Positions 14,810 through 21,911 of a stretch of 64,000 nucleotides of DNA are shown piece by piece. The stretch is from Agreia sp. COWG. Lineage in GTDB: Bacteria; Actinomycetota; Actinomycetes; Actinomycetales; Microbacteriaceae. The stretch lies in contig NZ_LR882035.1 of NCBI RefSeq assembly GCF_904528075.1, positions 1,674,001 to 1,738,000 on the forward strand, in the 5' to 3' direction. Made by a program: the position numbers and the translations under genes. The notes under the pieces are model-generated. The model had not been told where the DNA came from. It was given only the letters and a program-made list of their open reading frames with translations, and made no database searches. How positions within the stretch are numbered: position 1 is the first letter of the stretch; each line of letters opens with the position of its first letter.

Positions 14810-15537
14810 GCGAGCTCCTGGGTGTGGTCGACGATGGTGAGGTCGATGACGGCAGTGCCACCGAGACGTTTGTGGATCTCCTGCAGGCCCTCCGGGGTGA
14901 TGCACACCTGCGGGTAGGCCTGCTCGCGAGCAGGCACCTTGCGGAGGACGACAGCGAGGTAGCCGATCGTGATCAGGTCATCGTTCGGCAAGTACTCCCC
15001 CGCCGGCTTCCGCAGCCAGCCGGCCTGCAGAAGGTGCGCGTGCAGATCTTTCGTGCGCAGCTTGATGGCCGGGTCGCGGGAGAGGATGACGGCGCTGTCA
15101 GCGACCGAGAACGAGCCAGGGACGCTGACTGCCGGGTTAGACGGATGTGCGTCGACGCCGGCCGGAGCGAGCACCTGGCGGGGCGCCGACGGGTCGATCA
15201 TGCTGCGCGTCAGGATCGGCTGCTGGTACGAATCGATGAGGCGCATCACCTCGTCGAGCCACGCGATGAACTCGACCACGATCGGCAGGAACGCGATCGA
15301 TGACAGGGCGGTGTCGACCTGTGCGCGGGTCCACGAGGTGCAGTGCTCTCCTCGGAGGGCGTATGGCTGGTGACGGTCGGGCTGCTTGTCGAACGGGGGC
15401 AGGGGCTGCTCGAGGGCTTCGAGGACGTCGCGGGCGATGAACCGGATCTCGCCACGGTCGATGACGACGCAGACCTCTTTGCGGTGAGAGACCCACCGGT
15501 AGGGCTGCACCGTCTTCCGCGTCCTCGAATCGGCCAT
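14806..15537 (-). CDS. Phage antirepressor, KilA-C type
   Basis: 243 residues from the ATG at 15537, which has GAGGAG 11 nt upstream. The N-terminus holds a BRO-like segment (KEVCVVIDRGEIRFIARDVL, then GEHCTSWTRAQVDTALS). The C-terminal 110 residues are a KilA-C domain: FSVADSAVILSRDPAIKLRT, HAHLLQAGWLRKPAGEYLPN and QAYPQVCITPEGLQEIHKRL. Antirepressors of this type counteract the prophage repressor and promote the lytic cycle. It is the third gene of the leftward early operon, so it would be made only once the repressor releases that promoter. The N-terminal half is weaker than a full BRO-N domain. Confidence 0.85.
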   Translation of the reverse strand: MADSRTRKTVQPYRWVSHRKEVCVVIDRGEIRFIARDVLEALEQPLPPFDKQPDRHQPYALRGEHCTSWTRAQVDTALSSIAFLPIVVEFIAWLDEVMRLIDSYQQPILTRSMIDPSAPRQVLAPAGVDAHPSNPAVSVPGSFSVADSAVILSRDPAIKLRTKDLHAHLLQAGWLRKPAGEYLPNDDLITIGYLAVVLRKVPAREQAYPQVCITPEGLQEIHKRLGGTAVIDLTIVDHTQELA

Positions 15538-15545
15538 GGCGGTGA

Positions 15546-16334
15546 TCACTCCTCGTCGAAGCGGCCGGGGAAGAACCGGCGAGCGCCCTGCAGGGAAAAG
15601 ATGCCGAGGGCGAGGAGTATCGGGCCGATCCAGATCAGCGCTGGGAGGAGGTCAGTGTTCTGGCCGGTGGCGGCCAGCTGGGCCGGAGCAGGAGTGGCCT
15701 CGGCTGTCGTAGATGGGGTGCGGACCGTATCGGCCATGGATGCACTGACGATCGGGCTCGAGGCGGGCGTGGTCACCACTGGTGCTGTCGCCGTCGGAGA
15801 AGGTGTTGGTATCGACGTAGGTGTCTGTGTCGAGGTCGGGGAAGGCGTCGATGTCGGTGTCTCCGACGGGGTGGGCGTTGGCGTGGATGGGGTGCCTCCT
15901 CGGCAGACGTAGGGGTCCGACGAGTTTCCGCCGGCGATTCCATCCAGCTGCAGGTACACGCACGAGCCGGATGCGGTGAAGGTCTCGACGGTTGTGCAGG
16001 GCATCCCGTAGTTGGTGCCGCAGATGATCTGCTGCGGGCCGGGCTCCATGTACTTGATCTCGGAGGCCGGTGACGTCGTGGTGACCGTCCAGGTGTCCCC
16101 GCTGCGCTCGATCGACGTGACGCCGTCGGCGGGCAGCTGGGTCTCGTCGTTGGGCGCGGCGAAGACCGGGCCGACGGCACCGACCAGGACGAGCACCGCG
16201 GCAGCGAGGAGGGCGACAGCACCCCATCCGCCGAGAACCGTGGCTGCGATGATGCGGAGGCCCGTCGCGTTGTCGTGGTCCAGCTGTGCGCGATCGGCGT
16301 CCTCGAGGTGGCCGGCGTAGTCCGACGGCATCAT
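15546..16334 (-). CDS. Cell-wall-anchored surface protein with LAATG motif (phage-encoded)
   Basis: 262 residues. A membrane helix lies at about residues 28-59, then an extracellular domain with four Cys (105, 113, 125, 144), a Ser/Thr/Pro stalk (about 148-215), and a C-terminal sorting signal: LAATG at 220-224, a hydrophobic helix (LLPALIWIGPILLALGIF) and RR plus a charged tail. LAxTG is the motif used by class E sortases in GC-rich actinobacteria. The product should be displayed on the lysogen surface. It is the second gene of the early operon. It could mask a phage receptor (superinfection exclusion) or alter host adhesion. The N-terminal helix is not a classical signal peptide because 27 residues precede it. 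Confidence 0.75.
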   Translation of the reverse strand: MMPSDYAGHLEDADRAQLDHDNATGLRIIAATVLGGWGAVALLAAAVLVLVGAVGPVFAAPNDETQLPADGVTSIERSGDTWTVTTTSPASEIKYMEPGPQQIICGTNYGMPCTTVETFTASGSCVYLQLDGIAGGNSSDPYVCRGGTPSTPTPTPSETPTSTPSPTSTQTPTSIPTPSPTATAPVVTTPASSPIVSASMADTVRTPSTTAEATPAPAQLAATGQNTDLLPALIWIGPILLALGIFSLQGARRFFPGRFDEE

Positions 16335-16669
16335 GCGGCTTCACCGCTGACGTCGCTCGAGGAGGAAGCTATTGCCTCGGAGGGACGCGTAACACGGTCT
16401 CCCTCCGAGGCTCCCACCGACGGCGCGGCCGCTCGATCGGTGGTCTCGTCTGACACGTGGGGGGTCGTGTCAGACGAAGTGTGTGAGTCCGCGAGCGCGT
16501 CGACTTCAGCGCGGTTGTAGCGGCGGTGTCCGGAGTCGCCGAATCGGACGGGATTGAGGAGGCCTTTCTCCTCGAGGCCAAGGCGTGTGGGGCGGCTGAT
16601 GCCGAGCTTTCTCTCGACATACGCTGGCGCTACCATTGCGCTTTCGTCTGTTACCTGCTGATTTGGCAT
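16331..16669 (-). CDS. MerR-like helix-turn-helix protein (excisionase/Cro-like)
   Basis: 112 residues. A MerR-type winged helix fills residues 12-60: PAYVERKLGISRPTRLGLEE, then GLLNPVRFGDSGHRRYNRAE with the RRY wing. The C-terminal half is Ser/Thr-rich and disordered. It is the first gene of the leftward operon, divergent from the repressor, the place of Cro or Xis in temperate phages. No good ribosome site precedes 16669; an internal ATG at 16636 (MVAPAYVERKLG) is possible. A 12-bp operator-like repeat overlaps its start codon. Confidence 0.8.
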   Translation of the reverse strand: MPNQQVTDESAMVAPAYVERKLGISRPTRLGLEEKGLLNPVRFGDSGHRRYNRAEVDALADSHTSSDTTPHVSDETTDRAAAPSVGASEGDRVTRPSEAIASSSSDVSGEAA

Positions 16670-16816
16670 GTTTCAGAGTATGCGTGCTGATTTGGCAGCA
16701 AGTCAAGCTATGAGCAGGATTGCCCGAAAGACGCTCGTCTGGCATTGTGCTGGCAGGAAATCGAGAATTTGCCCAATGCTTGACGTTTTGGCACGAAATC
16801 GCCTAGCGTTACATAC
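16657..16816. promoter_or_regulatory. Divergent lysis-lysogeny control region with operator-like repeats
   Basis: GCTGATTTGGCA occurs exactly at 16657-16668 and 16686-16697. TGGCAGGAAATCG (16751-16763) and TGGCACGAAATCG (16789-16801) form a second pair. The rightward promoter shows -35 TTGACG (16780-16785) and -10 TAGCGT (16804-16809), 18 nt apart, with the last repeat inside the spacer, so its occupant should block this promoter. Seven nt separate the -10 from the repressor ATG, so the transcript is probably leaderless. Confidence 0.7.
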
Positions 16817-17119
16817 ATGTCGAATACAGCAGCTTCTGGGCAGGACCGCAGTGAAAGCACGGACGTCATCATCGGGCGTCGCGTTCGCGATCTCATGTGG
16901 GACCGCCGCCTCACCGCTAAGGCCCTAGCGACCTCCATCGGAGTCGATCCCACTGGGCTCGGCCGCAGACTTCGCGGCGAGCGCGGATGGTCATCTGACG
17001 AGATCAAGGCGGCGTCCCGCACGCTCGAGGTCAGCGTCGGCTACCTCTTCGGTGAAACCGACAGCAATCAGGGTCCAGTGGGCCCTACCGGGCTCGAACC
17101 GATGACATCCACGGTGTAA
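16817..17119 (+). CDS. Prophage repressor, Cro/CI-type helix-turn-helix, ending in the attachment site
   Basis: 100 residues. The helix-turn-helix is TAKALATSIGVDPTGLGRRL (about residues 33-52), followed by WSSDEIKAASRTLEVSVGYL, the standard fold of XRE repressors. The last 14 or so residues (GPVGPTGLEPMTSTV) are the antisense reading of the tRNA-Val 3' half, and the stop TAA at 17117-17119 lies in the tRNA anticodon loop. The C-terminus in the integrated state is therefore supplied by the attachment site. No integrase follows; in circular phage DNA the frame would continue into phage sequence past attP. Likely leaderless. It should repress the divergent early operon. Confidence 0.85.
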   Translation: MSNTAASGQDRSESTDVIIGRRVRDLMWDRRLTAKALATSIGVDPTGLGRRLRGERGWSSDEIKAASRTLEVSVGYLFGETDSNQGPVGPTGLEPMTSTV

Positions 17120-17120
17120 A
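17079..17120. other. Putative attachment site (attR/attL core) in the tRNA-Val 3' half
   Basis: The prophage meets the host at the 3' half of tRNA-Val. The minimum core expected runs from the anticodon loop to the 3' end, because the tRNA must be restored on integration. The repressor frame crosses this interval. The exact core length cannot be set without the other prophage end, where a direct copy of this sequence is predicted. Confidence 0.6.
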
Positions 17121-17151
17121 CGTGGCGCTCTACCAACTGAGCTAAAGGCCC
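17079..17151 (-). tRNA. tRNA-Val (anticodon TAC)
   Basis: A complete cloverleaf of 73 nt: acceptor GGGCCTT pairs with AGGGCCC, D arm GCTC/GAGC, anticodon stem CCACG/CGTGG with loop TTTACAC, T arm ending TTCGAGC, discriminator A. CCA is not encoded. The anticodon TAC reads GUA valine codons. Its 3' half is the prophage integration target; structure is intact. Confidence 0.97.
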
Positions 17152-17190
17152 CTGCATCACGGCCGCCTGCGCGATCGTGCGGGTTACAGA

Positions 17191-18447
17191 TTACACGGAA
17201 TCGAGGGCGTAGTCGTGGGGCGGCACGCGGAGCCCCTCGAGCGTGACCTCGGCGTCGGATAGGTTCAGGGCGAGGCGGGCGGTCTCGGAGCCCGAGCGCG
17301 CCGTCGCCACCAGCAGCACCGTCTCGTTGGCGAGAGCGCGCGCCTCCACGCGCGCGTCGACCAGCCAGGCATTGCGACGACGGAATCCGATCAGCTCCTG
17401 GTGCAACCGGAAGGTGTCGTTTCGCTGCCACTCTGGGGCGTCCCTGTCGGCGAACGGGCGCACGGCGTCGTCTCCCCCGATCCGGTCCTCCTTGATTCCC
17501 GTAAGGCCGCGCTCGTCTCCGTAGTACACGCTAGGGACGCCAGGCAGGAAGAAGAGCAGGGCGTGCGCGAGGCGGGAATGCCGAGCATCCGACACGATCG
17601 AGGCGATGCGCGAGACGTCGTGGTTGCCGACGAACGTCATCGGCACGGACGACTCGAGCAGCTCCTCGTGCCGCCCGAGCGTCCACGCCAGCTCGAACAG
17701 ATTGCGCTCGGCGAGCGAGTTGCCGATCGACTTCCACAGCTCGTACTGCGTGACGGAGTCCATGTGCGAGTCGCGCACGATCCCGGCGTAGTCGCCGTGA
17801 ATGACCTCGCCCACGATCCAGGCGTCCGGGTGCGCCTCCCGCACGCGATCGAGGATCGGTCGCCACGCATCCGGTGCCACGGCGTAGGCCGCGTCGAGCC
17901 GCCAGCCGTCGGCCCCCCTGTCGAGCCAGTGCGTCATGACCTCGACGATGTAGTCGGCGACGGCCGGATGTGCCGGGTCGAGCTCGACGAGGTGCCCGTG
18001 GCCCTCGAAGACGGCCGGCACGAGCTCGCCGCCATCCGGCTGATCGTCGGCAAGCCGGAACCAGGCAGCCGCGGCCGAACCTGCGCCGGCCGCGACCGCG
18101 TCCTGCCACAGCGGATTGCTGCGCGCGACGTGGTTGAACACGCCATCGAGCAGCACGCGCACCCCTCGATCTCGGCAGGCGGCCACAAGGAGATCGAAGT
18201 CCGCGTCGTCGCCCAGGCGTGGATCGATGACCCGGTGGTCGATGGTGTCGTATCCGTGGCTCTCCGAGTCGAAGATCGGTCCGAGGGCGAGCCCGTTCAG
18301 GCCGAGGTCTTGAAGGTCGTCGAGCCAGTCGACGATGTGCGCCAGCCGATGGGAGACGTCGAGATGTTCATTGGTCCTGGTGTCGGCGCCCACAAAACCG
18401 AGCGGGTAGACGTGCCACCAGATGACGTGCTGTGTCCATGCGGGCAT
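17191..18447 (-). CDS. GH13 alpha-amylase-family glycosidase
   Basis: 418 residues. The four conserved GH13 regions are present: LLDGVFNHV (I), GWRLDAAYAV (II, nucleophile Asp185), IVGEVIHGDY (III, acid/base Glu214) and FVGNHDVSRI (IV, Asp277). There is no signal peptide, so it acts in the cytoplasm, probably on maltodextrin- or trehalose-type sugars; the specificity is not readable. A short beta-domain closes the C-terminus (ARLALNLSDAEVTLEGLRVP). At 418 residues it is a compact member. It stands alone next to tRNA-Val and upstream of a peroxiredoxin, with no sugar transport genes beside it. The ATG at 18447 has no strong ribosome site. Confidence 0.9.
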   Translation of the reverse strand: MPAWTQHVIWWHVYPLGFVGADTRTNEHLDVSHRLAHIVDWLDDLQDLGLNGLALGPIFDSESHGYDTIDHRVIDPRLGDDADFDLLVAACRDRGVRVLLDGVFNHVARSNPLWQDAVAAGAGSAAAAWFRLADDQPDGGELVPAVFEGHGHLVELDPAHPAVADYIVEVMTHWLDRGADGWRLDAAYAVAPDAWRPILDRVREAHPDAWIVGEVIHGDYAGIVRDSHMDSVTQYELWKSIGNSLAERNLFELAWTLGRHEELLESSVPMTFVGNHDVSRIASIVSDARHSRLAHALLFFLPGVPSVYYGDERGLTGIKEDRIGGDDAVRPFADRDAPEWQRNDTFRLHQELIGFRRRNAWLVDARVEARALANETVLLVATARSGSETARLALNLSDAEVTLEGLRVPPHDYALDSV

Positions 18448-18458
18448 GACAACGAACG

Positions 18459-18932
18459 CTATACGGAGACCGAGCGCATTTCTTCGAGCGCCGCGCGATA
18501 GGCCTCGATCGATCGGGCTTCTCCGGGTGCGGTGATGAAACTCTCGCGGATGATGCCGTCGATGTCGATCAGGAAGGTGGCCCTATTGGCGAAGCCCTTG
18601 CCCTCGAGGAATACGCCGTACTCCTTCGCGACGGCGCCGTGCGGCCAGAAGTCGGCGAGCAGGGTGAAGTCGTAACCCTGGACCTCGGCCCACGAGCGCA
18701 GCGCGCTCTTGGAATCGACTGAGATGCCGAGCAGCACGACATCGTTGTCTTTGAAGAGGTTGAGGTTCTCTTCGAGGGCGCAGAGCTCGCTCGTGCAGGT
18801 GCCGGAGAACGCCAGCGGGAAGAAGACGAGAGCGACCGCCTTCTTGCCTCGGAACTGGCTCAACCGGATTCGTTCGCCGAACTGATTGGCGAGGTCGAAG
18901 TCGGGAGCGCGGGTGTCGTTCTCCAAAGCCAT
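18459..18932 (-). CDS. Peroxiredoxin, AhpE/BCP-like thiol peroxidase
   Basis: 157 residues of thioredoxin-fold peroxidase. The signature PLAFSGTCTSELC holds Pro39, Thr/Ser and peroxidatic Cys46, with a second Cys at 51; Arg of the active site is in FANRATFLID. It reduces hydrogen peroxide or organic peroxides using cellular thiols. AhpE-like proteins in actinobacteria are one-Cys; Cys51 may act as resolving residue here. The ATG at 18932 has AGGAAAG about 10 nt upstream, and the in-frame extension upstream has noncoding composition. It is divergent from aceE, and the 240-nt gap between them holds the promoters of both. Confidence 0.92.
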   Translation of the reverse strand: MALENDTRAPDFDLANQFGERIRLSQFRGKKAVALVFFPLAFSGTCTSELCALEENLNLFKDNDVVLLGISVDSKSALRSWAEVQGYDFTLLADFWPHGAVAKEYGVFLEGKGFANRATFLIDIDGIIRESFITAPGEARSIEAYRAALEEMRSVSV

Positions 18933-19070
18933 GGTGGTACGTCTTTCCTCTCGCGACCGGGGATGGTGCCTCGTGGGCACCGACCTGGATGCCCGATCGC
19001 TGAACTTCGCCGATACTACGCCTGATATCCGGCTCTACCAACCGTGAACCGGCCGAACCGCAGAAAGCAT

Positions 19071-19115
19071 TCACTAGGCTGTTCTGTGGCGCGCTCCCCG
19101 CATGTCCGGACACGA
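19071..19115 (+). promoter_or_regulatory. Candidate aceE promoter and palindromic operator
   Basis: A -10-like TAGGCT lies at 19075-19080. A perfect 10-bp palindrome TGTCCGGACA follows at 19103-19112, in the leader about 65 nt before the aceE start, placed to bind a repressor just downstream of the promoter. No clear -35 is seen. The regulator is not identifiable from sequence. Confidence 0.4.
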
Positions 19116-19175
19116 ATCCGGCTGTGGCACGCGTACGACACACAAGAATCTGTCACCCACAGAAAGAGGTCGACG

Positions 19176-21902
19176 TTGACTGTCAACGACCAGGACCCGT
19201 ATTCGGCTAACGCTTCCGACATCGATCCCGAAGAAACCGCGGAGTGGAACGAGTCGCTGGACGCGCTCGTCGCAACGCACGGACACGGGCGTGCACGCGA
19301 GATCATGCTGAGCCTGCTGAAGCGAAGCAAGGAGCTCCACCTCGGCGTGCCGATGGTTCCGACCACGGACTACATCAACACGATCGCGTCGGAGAACGAG
19401 CCCTCCTTCCCGGGTGACGAGGAGATCGAGCGCCGCTATCGTGCCTGGATCCGCTGGAACGCCGCCATCCTGGTTCACCGCGCTCAGCGCCCCGGCATCG
19501 GCGTCGGGGGCCACATCTCGACCTACGCGTCGAGCGCCGCTCTTTACGAGGTCGGCTTCAACCACTTCTTCCGCGGCCAAGACCATGCGTCCGGCGGCGA
19601 CCAGATCTTCGTGCAGGGCCACGCCTCCCCCGGCACCTACGCTCGCGCCTTCCTCGAAGGACGACTCGACGAGAACCGGCTCGATGGTTTCCGCCAGGAG
19701 AAGTCCCACGCGGGCGGCGGCCTGTCGTCGTACCCGCACCCCCGCCTCATGCCCGACTTCTGGCAGTTCCCGACCGTCTCCATGGGTCTCGGGCCGATCA
19801 ACGCGATCTATCAGGCGCAGCTCGGCAAGTACATCTCGAACCGCGGTATCAAGGACGCATCCGAGCAGCAGGTCTGGGCCTTCCTCGGCGACGGCGAAAT
19901 GGACGAGGTCGAGAGCCGCGGACAGCTGCAGGTCGCCGCGAACGAGGGCCTCGACAACCTCAACTTCGTGATCAACTGCAACCTTCAGCGCCTCGACGGC
20001 CCCGTGCGCGGAAACGGCAAGATCATCCAGGAGCTCGAGAGCTTCTTCCGGGGAGCCGGCTGGAACGTCATCAAGGTCATCTGGGGCCGCGAGTGGGACT
20101 CGCTGCTCACCAACGACACCGACGGCGCGCTGCTGAACCTCATGAACACGACGCCGGATGGCGACTTCCAGACGTACAAGACCGAAGACGGCGCCTACGT
20201 CCGCGAGAACTTCTTCGGCCGCGACCCCCGCGCACTCAAGCTGGTGGAGAACTATACCGACGACGACGTGTGGAACCTCAAGCGCGGCGGGCACGACTAC
20301 CGCAAGGTGTACGCGGCGTTCAAGGCCGCGTCGGAGCACAAGGGCCAGCCCACCGTCATCCTCGCCCACACCATCAAGGGTTACGGCCTGGGCAAGAGCT
20401 TCGAGGGCCGCAACGCGACCCATCAGATGAAGAAGATGACGCTCGACAACCTGAAGGCGTTCCGCGACGAGCTGCGCATCCCGATCACCGATGCCCAGCT
20501 CGAAGAGAACCCCTATCTGCCGCCGTACTACAAGCCGGCCGCCGGCGACGAGGCCATCGAATACCTGCACGAGCGTCGGCGAGAGCTCGGCGGCTACCTG
20601 CCGGAGCGTCGTTCCAAGTACGAGCAGTTCGATCTGCCGGACGACTCCGCGTACCAGACCCTCAAGAAGGGCTCGGGAACGCAGGAGATCGCTACGACCA
20701 TGGCGTTCGTCCGCCTGCTGAAAGACCTCACTCGGGCAAAGGGCTTCGGTCACCGCATCGTGCCGATCATTCCAGATGAGGCCCGCACCTTCGGTCTCGA
20801 CGCATTCTTCCCGACCTCGAAGATCTACAACCCGAAGGGCCAGAACTACACGTCGGTCGACCGCGACCTGCTCCTCGCCTACAAAGAGAGCCCGCAGGGC
20901 ACGATCATCCACGTCGGCATCAACGAGGCGGGTGCCCTCGCGGCGTTCACCGCCGTCGGAACGTCGTACTCCACCCAGGGCGAGCCGCTCATCCCCGTGT
21001 ACGTCTTCTACTCGATGTTCGGCTTCCAGCGCACGGGTGACGCTCTCTGGGCCGCTGGCGACCAGATGGCGCGTGGCTTCGTGATCGGTGCCACCGCCGG
21101 CCGCACAACGCTCACGGGCGAGGGTCTGCAGCACGCCGACGGCCACTCCCTCCTGCTGGCATCGACGAACCCGGCAGTGGTCTCCTACGACGCTGCCTAC
21201 GGTTACGAGATCAACCACATCGTTCGCGACGGACTCGAGCGCATGTACGGCGGATCGCACACCGACCCGAACGTCATGTACTACCTCACCGTGTACAACG
21301 AGCCTCACGTGCAGCCGGCCGAGCCGGAAGGTCTTGACGTCGAGGGTGTCCTGCGCGGCATCTACCGGCTGAAGGCCGGCACGGTCGAGGGACCGAAGGC
21401 CAACATCCTGGCCTCCGGCGTCGCCGTGCCGTGGGCCCTCGAGGCACAGAAGCTACTGGCTGAGGACTGGGGTGTATCCGCAGAGGTGTGGAGCGTCACC
21501 TCATGGACCGAGCTCCGTCGCGACGGGCTCAAGGCCGAGGAGCACAACTTCCTCAACCCGAACGCCGAGAAGAAGGTCGCATACGTGACCGAGAAGCTCG
21601 CGGATGAGACCGGTCCGTTCGTCGCCGTGTCCGACTACATGCACGCAGTGCCGGATCAGATCCGCCAGTTCGTGCCCGGTGAGTACGCGACGCTCGGTGC
21701 CGACGACTTCGGGTTCAGCGACACGCGGCCCGCCGCCCGTCGCTTCTTCAAGATCGACGGACCGTCTGTGGTGGTGCGCGCGCTCGAACAACTCGCCGAA
21801 CGTGGCGAGGTCGACGCGCAGGCGCCGGCGTGGGCGATCGAGAAGTACCGCCTGTACGACGTCACCGCGGGCACCTCCGGCTCCGCCGGCGGGGAGAGCT
21901 GA
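19176..21902 (+). CDS. aceE: Pyruvate dehydrogenase E1 component, homodimeric type
   Basis: 908 residues, the usual length for actinobacterial AceE. The thiamine diphosphate motif reads [12 protein letters not shown] followed by [34 protein letters not shown] and the central [19 protein letters not shown] are typical. It decarboxylates pyruvate and hands the acetyl group to lipoyl-E2 to give acetyl-CoA. The start is a TTG at 19176 with AGAGG 6 nt upstream ([14 protein letters not shown], Leu as Met); there is no ATG upstream of conserved sequence. It leads straight into fasR and the fab cluster, so acetyl-CoA supply and fatty-acid synthesis are adjacent. Confidence 0.96.
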   Translation: MTVNDQDPYSANASDIDPEETAEWNESLDALVATHGHGRAREIMLSLLKRSKELHLGVPMVPTTDYINTIASENEPSFPGDEEIERRYRAWIRWNAAILVHRAQRPGIGVGGHISTYASSAALYEVGFNHFFRGQDHASGGDQIFVQGHASPGTYARAFLEGRLDENRLDGFRQEKSHAGGGLSSYPHPRLMPDFWQFPTVSMGLGPINAIYQAQLGKYISNRGIKDASEQQVWAFLGDGEMDEVESRGQLQVAANEGLDNLNFVINCNLQRLDGPVRGNGKIIQELESFFRGAGWNVIKVIWGREWDSLLTNDTDGALLNLMNTTPDGDFQTYKTEDGAYVRENFFGRDPRALKLVENYTDDDVWNLKRGGHDYRKVYAAFKAASEHKGQPTVILAHTIKGYGLGKSFEGRNATHQMKKMTLDNLKAFRDELRIPITDAQLEENPYLPPYYKPAAGDEAIEYLHERRRELGGYLPERRSKYEQFDLPDDSAYQTLKKGSGTQEIATTMAFVRLLKDLTRAKGFGHRIVPIIPDEARTFGLDAFFPTSKIYNPKGQNYTSVDRDLLLAYKESPQGTIIHVGINEAGALAAFTAVGTSYSTQGEPLIPVYVFYSMFGFQRTGDALWAAGDQMARGFVIGATAGRTTLTGEGLQHADGHSLLLASTNPAVVSYDAAYGYEINHIVRDGLERMYGGSHTDPNVMYYLTVYNEPHVQPAEPEGLDVEGVLRGIYRLKAGTVEGPKANILASGVAVPWALEAQKLLAEDWGVSAEVWSVTSWTELRRDGLKAEEHNFLNPNAEKKVAYVTEKLADETGPFVAVSDYMHAVPDQIRQFVPGEYATLGADDFGFSDTRPAARRFFKIDGPSVVVRALEQLAERGEVDAQAPAWAIEKYRLYDVTAGTSGSAGGES

Positions 21903-21911
21903 CCCGTTCCG

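Larger units (their letters stand above)
1..17120. mobile_element. Prophage (right part; left end outside window)
   Basis: Everything left of the tRNA-Val gene reads as one tailed-phage prophage. From the right on the minus strand come a regulator pair, an early operon of small overlapping genes, a replication initiator, an HNH-like protein, a ParB-domain protein, an accessory island, then HNH endonuclease, small and large terminase, portal, scaffold and major capsid. This is a standard siphovirus head module preceded by an early module. The right boundary is inferred from the repressor frame running into the 3' end of tRNA-Val; the exact attachment core cannot be fixed without the left end. 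No integrase, tail, lysin or holin is seen, so those must lie beyond position 1. Whether the prophage is intact is unknown, but no head gene visible here is broken. Confidence 0.93.

Noticed and set aside
1..17078. Integrase, lysin or tail genes within the prophage part
   Set aside because: None seen on either strand; by gene order they should lie left of the window.
17062..17119. C-terminal PTGLEPMTSTV of the repressor as a conserved protein motif
   Set aside because: It is the antisense translation of the tRNA-Val 3' half; similar tails occur wherever a frame runs through a tRNA gene, as also seen at 33357-33572 over tRNA-Met.
19074..21308. 744-codon open frame on the minus strand inside aceE
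   Set aside because: It is the antisense of a strongly supported gene. Its Val/Glu/Asp-heavy composition and lack of domain structure are typical of GC-rich shadows.
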